A DNA stretch of 8,662 nt from an uncultured Burkholderiales bacterium (GTDB lineage: Bacteria > Pseudomonadota > Gammaproteobacteria > Burkholderiales > Burkholderiaceae_C). The notes beneath the pieces were generated by a model. It searched no databases. It saw only the letters and a program-made list of their open reading frames with translations, and was not told the DNA's origin. Shown in pieces: positions 1 through 6,857 of the stretch. The stretch is taken from assembly GCA_903856875.1 (NCBI GenBank), contig CAIODE010000222.1, forward strand, positions 1 through 8,662. Direction: 5' to 3'. Position numbers and translations under genes: made by a program. How positions within the stretch are numbered: the first letter of the stretch is position 1; the number at the start of each line of letters is the position of its first letter.

Positions 1-140
1 ACCAAGGTTTCGGGCTGTTGAAGGCGCTGCTTCATGGCGGCGATCATGGTCTGACCACCGGCCAGAACCTGGCCACCAGCATGGGCCAGTTTTTGTGCGT
101 CTGCCAAAGCAGTGGGGCGTTCGTATTTGAATGCGTACAT
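1..140 (-). CDS. coxM: FAD-binding subunit (CoxM-like) of a molybdenum hydroxylase, 3' part cut by window edge
   Basis: Only the first 46 codons are visible; the gene runs off the left edge. Translation from the ATG at 140 starts MYAFKYERPTALADAQKLA and continues through LAGGQTMIAAMKQRLQQPET. This matches the N-terminus of the CoxM/CutM medium subunit, where the AGGQT stretch corresponds to the first FAD pyrophosphate-binding loop (AGGHS in classical CoxM). In this family the subunit carries FAD and passes electrons from the iron-sulfur subunit to the final acceptor. The start is supported by a GGAGA ribosome binding site 7 nt upstream (148-152). It lies 22 bp downstream of the coxL stop codon, so the two are almost surely co-transcribed. 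The second FAD loop and the C-terminal domain are outside the window, so intactness cannot be judged. Confidence 0.85.
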   Translation of the reverse strand, partial: MYAFKYERPTALADAQKLAHAGGQVLAGGQTMIAAMKQRLQQPETL

Positions 141-162
141 GTTGATTTCTCCGAATTTCTAA

Positions 163-2538
163 TTAATGCTTGGCGGATTGAATGGCTTCCCACACGCGGT
201 GCGGCGTGGCAGGCATGTCAAAGTCTTTGACGCCCAAGGGGGCCAAAGCGTCGAGCACTGCATTGATGACGGAAGGGGGTGAGCCAATGGCACCCGCTTC
301 GCCGCAACCTTTGGTACCCAATGGGTTGGTGGTGCAAGGTGTGCATTCGTGGCCAATGGAGAACACGGGAAAGTCGTCGGCGCGGGGCATGGTGTAGTCC
401 ATGAAAGAGCCCGTCAAAAGCTGGCCCGTTTCTTTGTCGTACACGCAGTTTTCCATGAGCGCTTGGCCAATGCCTTGCACCAAACCGCCGTGCACTTGGC
501 CTTCCACAATCATGGGGATGATGATGGTGCCAAAGTCGTCGACTGCGGTGAACTTGTCGATTTTGGTGACACCCGTTTCAGGATCAATTTCGACCTCGCA
601 GATGTAAGTGCCTGCAGGGAAAGTGAAGTTGGTGGGGTCGTAGAAGGCAGTTTCGTTCAGGCCAGGCTCCAACTTGTCCAAAGGATAGTTGTGCGGCACA
701 TAAGCGGTGAGCGCAACGCTGCCAAATGGAATTTTCTTGTCGGTGCCTTTGACGCTGAATTCACCATTGGCAAAATCAATGTCGGCGTCACCTGCTTCCA
801 TGAGGTGGGCTGCAATTTTCTTGGCCTTGGCTTCAATCTTGTCGAGGGCACGCATGATGGCAGAGCCGCCAACAGAAATAGAGCGTGAGCCATAAGTGCC
901 CATGCCAAAAGGCACGCGGCCGGTGTCGCCGTGAACGATGTCGACGTTTTCAACCGGAATGCCCAAGCGCGCTGCCACCACTTGTGCAAACGTGGTTTCG
1001 TGGCCTTGGCCGTGGCTGTGTGAACCAGTGAACACAGTGACGCTGCCTGTTGGGTGCACGCGTACTTCGCCGCACTCAAACAAACCTGCGCGAGCGCCTA
1101 ATGCGCCCGCCACATTACTTGGGGCCAAGCCGCAAGCTTCGATGTAGCTGGAGTAACCAATGCCGCGCAGCAAACCTTTGGCGGCGCTGGCCGTTTTACG
1201 CTGTGCAAAGCCTGCCACATCGCCCAATTTGTTGGCATGGTTCATGAGGGCGTGGAAATCGCCGGTGTCATACTGTAAAGCCACTGGCGTTTGGTAAGGG
1301 AACTGAGTGATGAAGTTCTTGCTGCGAATGGCGTCTTGGGTCATGCCCAATTCCCAAGCGGCACGAGACACTATGCGTTCAAGCAAGTAAGTGGCTTCAG
1401 GGCGACCTGCGCCTCGGTAGGCATCGACTGGCGCAGTGTTGGTGAACCAAGCGTCTACTTCCACGTAAACCTGTGGTGTGGCGTATTGCCCCGCCAACAA
1501 GGTGGCGTAAAGAATGGTTGGAACGCAAGTAGAGAATGTTGAAAGGTAGGCGCCAAGGTTGGCATCTGTGTGAACTCTCAATGCTAAGAACTTGCCATCT
1601 TTGTCGAGGGCCAATTCTGCGTGGCTGGAGTGATCTCGGCCGTGGGCATCGCTTAAGAAAGCTTCTGAACGGTCGCAATTCCATTTGATGTTGCGGTTGA
1701 GCTTTTTAGAAGCCCATGTTAGGCAAACATCTTCGGCATACAAATAGATCTTGGCGCCAAAACCGCCGCCCACATCGGGGGCAATGACGCGCACTTTGTG
1801 TTCGGGCAAGCCCAAAACAAAGGCTGTCATGAGCAAACGCTCAACGTGCGGATTTTGATTGGACACATACAGTGTGTATTCGTCGCTGGCGCGGTTGTAA
1901 CTGCCAATGGCGGCGCGTGGCTCCATGGGGTTGGGAGCTAAGCGGTTGTTGATCAAATCCAGCTTGGTAACATGAGCGGCACCTGCAAACGCAGCATCGA
2001 CAGCAGCTTTGTCGCCGATGGCCCAGTTGTAGCAATGGTTATCGGGCGCTTCGGCGTGAAGGGCGGTGGCCTTTTTGGCATGGCGCACATCGACCACTGC
2101 AGGCAGTACGTCGTATTCAACTTCCACCAACTCGGCAGCGTTCTTAGCCTGTTCCAAAGTTTCTGCTACCACCATGGCCACGTGGTCGCCCACATAGCGC
2201 ACCTTGCCATTGGCAAGAATGGGGTGAGGCGGCTCGTTCATGGGCTTGCCACTGGTGTCGGTAATGAGCCAGCCGCAAGGCAGGCCATTGATCTTGGCAT
2301 CGACCACATCGGGTCCGTCTAGCACGGCCACCACACCAGGCGCTGCCAAGGCTTTGGCCTTGTTGACGCTTTTGATGTTGGCGTGAGCATGAGGCGAACG
2401 CACGAACACGGCGTGCGTCATGTTGTCAAGGCGAATGTCGTCGGTGTAATTGCCAGCGCCTGTGAGGAAGCGGTAGTCTTCCTTGCGACGCAAGGACTCA
2501 CCGATATGAGGAAGTTTGGAGAAATCTGATGCACCCAT
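163..2538 (-). CDS. coxL: Molybdopterin-binding large subunit, form II CoxL-like (xanthine dehydrogenase family)
   Basis: Catalytic subunit, 791 residues, full length for the family. It should bind the molybdopterin (probably cytosine dinucleotide) cofactor and hydroxylate or oxidise the substrate in the cytoplasm as part of an (LMS)2 complex. Visible landmarks: the N-terminal a/b hammerhead domain (about 20-130), VGGGFGAK near 256-263, the active-site loop AYRGAGR at 373-379, GQGHE at 510-514, GTYGSRS at 547-553, and GCGEAG at 744-749, whose Glu747 aligns with the family's catalytic glutamate. AYRGAGR is the form II signature; true aerobic CO dehydrogenases (form I) have AYxCSFR with a cysteine for the Cu-S-Mo centre, and that cysteine is absent here. 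CO is therefore an unlikely main substrate; an aldehyde, N-heterocycle or other organic compound is more likely. The ATG at 2538 has AAGGAG upstream (2545-2550), overlapping the coxS stop. Confidence 0.93.
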   Translation of the reverse strand: MGASDFSKLPHIGESLRRKEDYRFLTGAGNYTDDIRLDNMTHAVFVRSPHAHANIKSVNKAKALAAPGVVAVLDGPDVVDAKINGLPCGWLITDTSGKPMNEPPHPILANGKVRYVGDHVAMVVAETLEQAKNAAELVEVEYDVLPAVVDVRHAKKATALHAEAPDNHCYNWAIGDKAAVDAAFAGAAHVTKLDLINNRLAPNPMEPRAAIGSYNRASDEYTLYVSNQNPHVERLLMTAFVLGLPEHKVRVIAPDVGGGFGAKIYLYAEDVCLTWASKKLNRNIKWNCDRSEAFLSDAHGRDHSSHAELALDKDGKFLALRVHTDANLGAYLSTFSTCVPTILYATLLAGQYATPQVYVEVDAWFTNTAPVDAYRGAGRPEATYLLERIVSRAAWELGMTQDAIRSKNFITQFPYQTPVALQYDTGDFHALMNHANKLGDVAGFAQRKTASAAKGLLRGIGYSSYIEACGLAPSNVAGALGARAGLFECGEVRVHPTGSVTVFTGSHSHGQGHETTFAQVVAARLGIPVENVDIVHGDTGRVPFGMGTYGSRSISVGGSAIMRALDKIEAKAKKIAAHLMEAGDADIDFANGEFSVKGTDKKIPFGSVALTAYVPHNYPLDKLEPGLNETAFYDPTNFTFPAGTYICEVEIDPETGVTKIDKFTAVDDFGTIIIPMIVEGQVHGGLVQGIGQALMENCVYDKETGQLLTGSFMDYTMPRADDFPVFSIGHECTPCTTNPLGTKGCGEAGAIGSPPSVINAVLDALAPLGVKDFDMPATPHRVWEAIQSAKH

Positions 2539-2544
2539 GGTGAG

Positions 2545-2550
2545 CTCCTT
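2545..2550 (-). promoter_or_regulatory. Ribosome binding site of coxL, overlapping the coxS stop codon
   Basis: The minus strand reads AAGGAG, 6 nt before the coxL ATG at 2538. The first two bases belong to the TAA stop of coxS (2549-2551). This fixes the coxL start and implies translational coupling of the small and large subunits. Confidence 0.7.
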
Positions 2551-3016
2551 AAGCGTTCATTGCAGCAGAACCCTGCTGCACGGCTTTGACAATGTTTTGG
2601 TAACCGGTGCAACGGCACAGATTGCCTTCGAGCAATTCGCGAATTTCTAATTCGCTGGCCTTGGGGTGGCGGTTGGCAATGTCAACCGCGCTCATGACCA
2701 TGCCGGTGGTGCAAAAACCGCACTGCAAACCATGGCATTCTTTGAAGGCGGCTTGCATGGGGTGCATGGTGCCATCGGCATGAGCCAAGCCTTCAATGGT
2801 GGTAATTTCAGCGCCTTGGGCTTGGGCGGTGAGCATGTTGCATGACTTGACGGCACGGCCGTTGACATGAACGGTACAAGCACCGCATTGGGCGGTGTCG
2901 CAACCGACGTGGGTGCCAGTGAGTTTGAGATGCTCGCGCAGTGCGTTGACAAGCAATGTATTGGGGGCTGCGTCAACGGACACTGATTTGCCGTTGACCT
3001 TCATTTGAACCTGCAT
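2549..3016 (-). CDS. coxS: [2Fe-2S] small subunit (CoxS-like) of a molybdenum hydroxylase
   Basis: Electron-transfer subunit of 155 residues, typical length. The N-terminal plant-ferredoxin fold has Cys39, Cys44, Cys47 and Cys59 (CDTAQCGAC followed by SC), which bind the distal cluster. The C-terminal helical domain has CGFC (Cys99, Cys102) and CRC (Cys134, Cys136), which bind the cluster next to the molybdenum cofactor. All eight ligands are present, so the subunit looks functional. It passes electrons from the large subunit to the FAD subunit. The ATG at 3016 is chosen because AGGAG sits 6 nt upstream (3023-3027); an internal ATG at codon 5 has no such site and would cut into the first beta strand. 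It is the first gene of the S-L-M set; only 10 bp separate its stop codon from the coxL start. Confidence 0.94.
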   Translation of the reverse strand: MQVQMKVNGKSVSVDAAPNTLLVNALREHLKLTGTHVGCDTAQCGACTVHVNGRAVKSCNMLTAQAQGAEITTIEGLAHADGTMHPMQAAFKECHGLQCGFCTTGMVMSAVDIANRHPKASELEIRELLEGNLCRCTGYQNIVKAVQQGSAAMNA

Positions 3017-3156
3017 GCGTGACTCCTGAGGGTGAATTTGTTCTCCAGTAGATCACGCCCTTGCACCCTTGCTTTTAAGGACTTTCCCTTATGACCCATT
3101 GCTTGTTTGAAGGCGGTCAATTGTTTCTGTCGTAAAAGCTTCAAAAAGACTGAAAA
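3017..3156 (-). promoter_or_regulatory. Intergenic gap dctM-coxS, probable leader or promoter region of coxSLM
   Basis: This is a 140-bp non-coding stretch between two genes on the same strand. On the minus strand a TTGACC hexamer (3115-3120) resembles a -35 box, but no good -10 box follows at 16-18 bp; the nearest AT-rich candidate, CATAAG, is about 21 bp away. A small inverted repeat lies just downstream of it. The dctM 3' end has only short AT-rich hairpins and no convincing terminator, so read-through from dctPQM is possible. Whether coxSLM has its own promoter is undecided from the sequence. Confidence 0.35.
3076..3091. repeat. Small inverted repeat, possible operator upstream of coxS
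   Basis: TAAGG-ACTTTC-CCTTA (plus strand) is a perfect 5-bp inverted repeat around a 6-bp spacer, 60-75 bp upstream of the coxS start. Its place next to the possible -35 box would suit a regulator binding site. No known regulator motif is recognised and arms this short can occur by chance. Confidence 0.25.
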
Positions 3157-4467
3157 CTATTTGTCCGCCCCCATGACCAAATCGGGCAAATAGGTCACGA
3201 TTTGGGGGAAAACGGTAATCAAAACAATGCAGACCACCAGGCATAAGAAGAATGGTATGGCGGCCTTGGCGATGGTGTTGCTGTCTTTGCCTGTCATGTT
3301 TTGAAGCACAAACAAGTTAAAGCCGACAGGTGGCGTGACCTCGGCAATTTCAACCAGCAAGACAATGAAAATACCAAACCAAATGAGGTCGAAGCCAGCC
3401 TTTTGAATCATGGGTAAAACCACCGCGCTGGTGAGCACAATCATGCTGATGCCATCAAGTGCAGTTCCTAAAATGAGGTACACCACAGTAAGAACAGCGA
3501 TCAGGGCCATGGGTGAAAGCTGCATGCTATTGACCCAATCGGCCAATTCTCTGGGAATGCCCGTGAAAGCCATGGTTTTGGTCAGAAATGCGGCGCCTGC
3601 CAAGATGAACATGATCATGCAACTGGTGCGAGTGGTGCCCATCAATCCTTCACAGAAGTTTTCCCAGGTTAGGCTGCGCGACCAGATTGCCAGGGCAAGG
3701 GAGCCTGCCACGCCATAGGCTGCGCATTCTGTGGCGGTGGCATAGCCAGCAATCAAGACCCAGCAAACGAAAACAATCAAGGCACCACAAGGAATCAGGT
3801 TGCCAGATTGTTTGATTTTTTCAAGGAAAGTGGAGGGTGGGTCGGCAGCAGGCACCTTGTCTGGATTGCGCAGGCTCCACCAAATGATGTAGCCACTGAA
3901 CAAAGCCATGAGCAAAAAGCCTGGCAAAAAACCGGCCAAGAAAATGCGAATGATGGATGCGTCCGCAGCCACCGCATACACCACCATGGTGATGGAGGGT
4001 GGGATCAAAATGCCTAAGGTGCCAGCAGTGGCCAAGGCGCCGAGTGCAATTTTTTCGTCATAGCCGCGCTTCATAAGTTCAGGCAGTGCCACTTTGCTGA
4101 TGGTGGCGCATGTGGCTGCAGAAGAGCCGGAGACTGAGCCAAAAATGCCACAACCCAGCACGGTGGTGTGCATCAAGCGCCCGGGTATGCGGTTCAACCA
4201 TGGCCTTAGGCCTTCAAACATTTCTTCGCTCAATTTGGTTCGAAACAGAATCTCGCCCATCCAAACAAACAGGGGCAGGGCAGCCAATTCCCAAGATGCA
4301 TTGCTTTCCCAAAAAGCAGAAAACAAGTTCTTACCGGGCTGAGTGGTGGTGAAAAATTCTTGCCCAACCCAGCCGCAAATGGCCAGGGTCATGGCAATCC
4401 AAACGCCGCCGCTTAACAAGATCAGCATGATGAACAGCAGCAAACCGCCAATAGCTAAAGTAGTCAC
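3157..4467 (-). CDS. dctM: TRAP transporter large permease subunit (DctM type)
   Basis: Twelve-helix-type inner-membrane subunit that forms the transport path of a Na+-coupled TRAP carboxylate importer; 436 residues from the chosen start, near the family norm of about 425-440. Counting from the GTG: long hydrophobic N-terminal stretch (4-33), GSVSGSSAAT (110-119), GTLGILIPPS (149-158), ATATECAAYG (243-252, family pattern ATPTEAAAxG) and EVTPPVGFN (376-384), all hallmark DctM motifs. The GTG at 4467 lies 4 nt after the dctQ stop and puts the first helix right at the N-terminus. The reading frame stays open to a TTG at 4527, but that would add 20 polar residues and overlap dctQ by 56 bp, so it is less likely. 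No strong ribosome binding site precedes the GTG, which suggests coupling to dctQ. The symbol is family-level; the substrate is unknown. Confidence 0.9.
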   Translation of the reverse strand: MTTLAIGGLLLFIMLILLSGGVWIAMTLAICGWVGQEFFTTTQPGKNLFSAFWESNASWELAALPLFVWMGEILFRTKLSEEMFEGLRPWLNRIPGRLMHTTVLGCGIFGSVSGSSAATCATISKVALPELMKRGYDEKIALGALATAGTLGILIPPSITMVVYAVAADASIIRIFLAGFLPGFLLMALFSGYIIWWSLRNPDKVPAADPPSTFLEKIKQSGNLIPCGALIVFVCWVLIAGYATATECAAYGVAGSLALAIWSRSLTWENFCEGLMGTTRTSCMIMFILAGAAFLTKTMAFTGIPRELADWVNSMQLSPMALIAVLTVVYLILGTALDGISMIVLTSAVVLPMIQKAGFDLIWFGIFIVLLVEIAEVTPPVGFNLFVLQNMTGKDSNTIAKAAIPFFLCLVVCIVLITVFPQIVTYLPDLVMGADK

Positions 4468-4471
4468 AGTG

Positions 4472-5005
4472 TCAGATGTCCGATGAAAAGTCGCCCTTGG
4501 CGTGGCGTTCTTCCACAGCGCGAACAAAAGTAGGGGTCTCGCCGCGCATAACCAATATCAATTCATCGACAACGGCAACCCACAACAACACGGAACCAAA
4601 TGCAAAACTCAATTGAGGAATCCACAAGGGCATCGGCAACATGCCTTGCGCCATGTCATTGAATTCCCAACTCTCATAGGTAAACAAGCAGGCCGACCAT
4701 GCCAAGTAAGCAGTGGCAATGCAGCCGATTAGCAAAGAAACCAATTCAAGACGTCTGCGATTGACAGGCGTTGCAGATTCAAGCAACAGAGTAACGCGAA
4801 CAAAGTCGCCATGTTTGAAGGCATGAGCCATGGTGAAAAATGCCGCTGCAGCGCAAAACCACGAAACAACGTCGTTGACTGCACCCGTGCGAACCCCTAA
4901 CTCACGCAAGATACTTTGACCGATCATTGCGGCGCAAATGCCCACAATGAACAGGGCACCTAAGTACCCTGACCAAAGATACAGTCGATCCAAAAAGCGA
5001 CGCAT
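4472..5005 (-). CDS. dctQ: TRAP transporter small permease subunit (DctQ type)
   Basis: Small four-helix membrane subunit of 177 residues, usual family length, which partners DctM and helps dock the binding protein. Hydrophobic segments lie at about 12-32, 43-62, 86-109 and 127-149. The loop after helix 2 has HGDFVRVTLLL (65-75), corresponding to the family's H-x-R-V-D-type motif, and MLPMPLWIPQLSF (122-134) matches the conserved entry to helix 4. The ATG at 5005 follows the dctP stop by 3 bp, with a weak AAGAAG-like ribosome site inside the dctP end, so the gene depends on dctP translation. The polar tail ends 4 nt before the dctM GTG. Part of a complete dctP-dctQ-dctM set. Role certain at family level, substrate unknown. 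Confidence 0.92.
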   Translation of the reverse strand: MRRFLDRLYLWSGYLGALFIVGICAAMIGQSILRELGVRTGAVNDVVSWFCAAAAFFTMAHAFKHGDFVRVTLLLESATPVNRRRLELVSLLIGCIATAYLAWSACLFTYESWEFNDMAQGMLPMPLWIPQLSFAFGSVLLWVAVVDELILVMRGETPTFVRAVEERHAKGDFSSDI

Positions 5006-5008
5006 GAA

Positions 5009-6010
5009 TTACTTCTTGGCAGCAGGCTTGGCCGCGGCAGCAGAAGCTTTGTTGTATGCAGCAATCATGGCTTCCCCATCAGGCCCCGCTTTTTTTTGCC
5101 AATCGGTCAACATGATAGAGCCCACTTGTTTCAAGTCGGCAATCAGTTTGGGTGAGGGCGTCATGATCTTCATGCCTTTTTCGGCCAAGGCTTTTTTGTA
5201 CCAGTCGTTTTTCTCTTCGCTGATTTTCCAGCCGCGTGTTTCAGCATCTGCAGCAGCTTTAAGCACGGCTGCTTGCGTGCTGGCATCGAGGGCATCAAAG
5301 GCTTTTTTGTTCACAATGACAGCATTCTTGGGTAGCCAAGCTTGTGTGTCGTACCAGTACTTGATGCTTTCGTAAGTTTTGCTGTCATAGCCTGTAGAGC
5401 CTGAGCTCATGTAGCTTTCAACCACACCTGTGGCCAAGGCTTGGGACAACTCGGCGGCTTGAATGGTGACGGGTTGAGCGCCAATTAATTCAGCAATCTT
5501 TCCCGTGGCAGGGCTGTAGGCGCGCCACTTCAAACCGCGCATGTCGGCCACAGAAGAGATTTCTTTTTTCACATAAATGCCTTGGGGTGGCCAAGCCACT
5601 GCGAACAAAAGCTTCATGCCTTGTGTGCCGAGCAATTTGTCGAGGTAAGGTTTTTGAATATCGGCCAAACGCTTGGAATCTGCATAACTGGTGGCCAAAA
5701 AGGGAATGCCATCAGCGCCGTACAGTGGGTTCTCGTTTTCAAAGTTGGCCAATAACACTTCGCCAATTGGCGCCTGTCCGCCTTGAACGGCGCGTTTGAT
5801 TTCATTGGCCTTGAACAATGACGCGTTGGCGTGCACTGTGATTTTGAGTTTGCCATTGGTGGCTTTGTCGATATCGGCCGCAAACTGCGTCAGATTTTCG
5901 GTGTGAAAGTTGGATGCGGCGTAGGCAGCAGGCAAGTCCCACTTGGTTTGGGCCATGACGGAACCGATGGCGGTCATGCTGAAAAGACAAATGAGTGCTT
6001 TGCGAATCAT
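5009..6010 (-). CDS. dctP: TRAP transporter periplasmic solute-binding protein (DctP type)
   Basis: Periplasmic receptor of 333 residues that captures the substrate, normally a carboxylate, and delivers it to DctQM. A signal peptide is clear: positive start MIRK, hydrophobic core to about residue 17, and likely cleavage after VMA (18-20) before QTKWDL. Family landmarks include the domain with GIPFLA (101-106), MRGLKWRAYS (157-166), in which Arg163 sits at the place of the conserved arginine that forms a salt bridge with the ligand carboxylate, and AELSQALATGVVES (186-199). The start at 6010 has AGGAG upstream (6016-6020). The C-terminus ends in an Ala/Lys-rich tail (KASAAAAKPAAKK), probably disordered. 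First gene of dctPQM and divergent from the racemase-like gene. It has the P-type fold rather than the TAXI type that usually serves fused permeases. Confidence 0.93.
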   Translation of the reverse strand: MIRKALICLFSMTAIGSVMAQTKWDLPAAYAASNFHTENLTQFAADIDKATNGKLKITVHANASLFKANEIKRAVQGGQAPIGEVLLANFENENPLYGADGIPFLATSYADSKRLADIQKPYLDKLLGTQGMKLLFAVAWPPQGIYVKKEISSVADMRGLKWRAYSPATGKIAELIGAQPVTIQAAELSQALATGVVESYMSSGSTGYDSKTYESIKYWYDTQAWLPKNAVIVNKKAFDALDASTQAAVLKAAADAETRGWKISEEKNDWYKKALAEKGMKIMTPSPKLIADLKQVGSIMLTDWQKKAGPDGEAMIAAYNKASAAAAKPAAKK

Positions 6011-6064
6011 GCTTTCTCCTAGAAAATCAAAAATGAAAGATTCACAAGCATAAACCCAAAAACA
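6011..6064. promoter_or_regulatory. Divergent intergenic region between dctP and the racemase-like gene
   Basis: A 54-bp A/T-rich spacer between two divergent starts, so both promoters must sit here or reach into the 5' ends of the genes. The dctP ribosome site AGGAG is at 6016-6020 on the minus strand. On the minus strand TATGCT (near 6047-6052) could be a -10 box for dctP, but I find no matching -35 box. No clear promoter is visible for the plus-strand gene. Shared regulation is likely from the layout only. Confidence 0.35.
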
Positions 6065-6772
6065 ATGTCGGCTTCTACCTCTTTACCCCATAAATTTTTG
6101 GGCTTGATTAAACTGGACACACTTTTTCCCAGGTTACCAGGCGATTTGGGCCTGGCCAGCAGCTGGGGGCCACAGGTGCAAGAGGTGGTAGTTCATGGCG
6201 CTTTGCCGCAATTGATCGTGCAGCAACAGGAAAACTTTGCACAAAGTGCATTTGCACCTGCATTTGGTAAGGCGGTTCAAGGCTTGGCTCAAAATGGTGC
6301 AAGCGCCATCACCACCAGTTGTGGATTTTTGGTTCTTTGGCAAAAAGATTTGCAGTCTTTGACATCTGTACCGGTCATGACCTCAAGTTTGTGCCTATTG
6401 CCTGAACTCTTATTGAAAGAGGATCAGGTGGGCGTTTTGAGCATTGATGCCAACAGCCTGACGCCCATGCACTGGCAAGGCGCTGGCGTTTATGAAGGCC
6501 AATTGAGCAGATTGGTGGTGCGTGGGCTCTCACCTGACAGTCATTTTTGCCGAAGCATTTTGGGCAATCAAGCAAACATGGATGGACAACTTGCACAACG
6601 CGAAGTGGTTTCAGCTGCAATGCAACTGAAGCAATCTGCGCCGCATCTGAAGACGCTCGTTTTAGAGTGCACCAACTTGCCGCCTTATCAAGCTGCCATT
6701 GAATTGGCCACAGGCCTGAAGGTGTTGAGTTTGCGCGATGTTCCTGTGCTGCTGTCTGCAGCCAGCCAATGA
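6065..6772 (+). CDS. Aspartate/glutamate/hydantoin racemase superfamily protein
   Basis: Cytoplasmic protein of 235 residues, usual length for the superfamily, which includes Asp/Glu racemases, hydantoin and allantoin racemases, maleate isomerase and arylmalonate decarboxylase. The N-terminus has GLIKLDTLFPRLPGD (13-27), resembling the LDTxFPRxPGD start of a subgroup annotated only as Asp/Glu racemase family. Both catalytic cysteines are in place: Cys86 in ITTSCGFL and Cys202 in LVLECTNLPPYQ, so a two-base, cofactor-independent racemase or isomerase is expected. The exact substrate cannot be named. The ATG at 6065 has no recognisable ribosome binding site (upstream is AAACCCAAAAACA), yet the homologous part begins near residue 11, so the start is about right. 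It is the only plus-strand gene, divergent from dctPQM and convergent with the fused TRAP permease; that context suggests carboxylate metabolism. Confidence 0.85.
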   Translation: MSASTSLPHKFLGLIKLDTLFPRLPGDLGLASSWGPQVQEVVVHGALPQLIVQQQENFAQSAFAPAFGKAVQGLAQNGASAITTSCGFLVLWQKDLQSLTSVPVMTSSLCLLPELLLKEDQVGVLSIDANSLTPMHWQGAGVYEGQLSRLVVRGLSPDSHFCRSILGNQANMDGQLAQREVVSAAMQLKQSAPHLKTLVLECTNLPPYQAAIELATGLKVLSLRDVPVLLSAASQ

Positions 6773-6803
6773 AAAAAAGCCCTTGCGAAATTGCAAATGC
6801 TTT
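6772..6803 (-). terminator. Likely rho-independent terminator of the fused TRAP permease gene
   Basis: On the minus strand the sequence reads AAAGC-AT-TTGC-aatttc-GCAA-GG-GC followed by seven T. The outer arm AAAGC/GCTTT and inner arm TTGC/GCAA pair with a small internal mismatch (one T-G wobble), and the T run (6778-6772) follows directly. It lies about 55 bp past the stop codon of the fused permease and touches the TGA of the convergent racemase-like gene. On the plus strand the same hairpin is followed by only three T, so it would be weaker there. Confidence 0.6.
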
Positions 6804-6857
6804 GAATTAAACACAGAGGTAAGTCAGTCCTCAAATGTGAAGTGAACTGCATTCAAT

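Noticed and set aside
349..888. Open plus-strand frame of 179 codons opposite coxL
   Set aside because: It lies fully antisense to the well-supported coxL, its translation resembles no family, and it lacks a ribosome site; it is a codon-bias shadow.
163..2538. Calling the large subunit a genuine aerobic CO dehydrogenase
   Set aside because: The active-site loop has AYRGAGR and lacks the cysteine that holds copper in form I CoxL.
3130..3156. Possible terminator after dctM
   Set aside because: Only a 4-bp AT-rich stem (TTCA/TGAA) with T-rich surroundings; too weak to call.
4938..5375. Open plus-strand frame of 145 codons opposite dctQ/dctP
   Set aside because: Antisense to two clear TRAP genes; the low-complexity translation mirrors the Ala/Lys-rich end of DctP.
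6033..6053. Six-codon upstream reading frame (MKDSQA) before the racemase-like gene
   Set aside because: No ribosome site and no regulatory amino acid run; expected by chance in an A-rich spacer.
6802..6856. Distant inverted repeat TTGAAT / ATTCAA in the convergent gap
   Set aside because: Six AT-rich base pairs 43 bp apart; no more than chance, and the nearer hairpin explains termination better.
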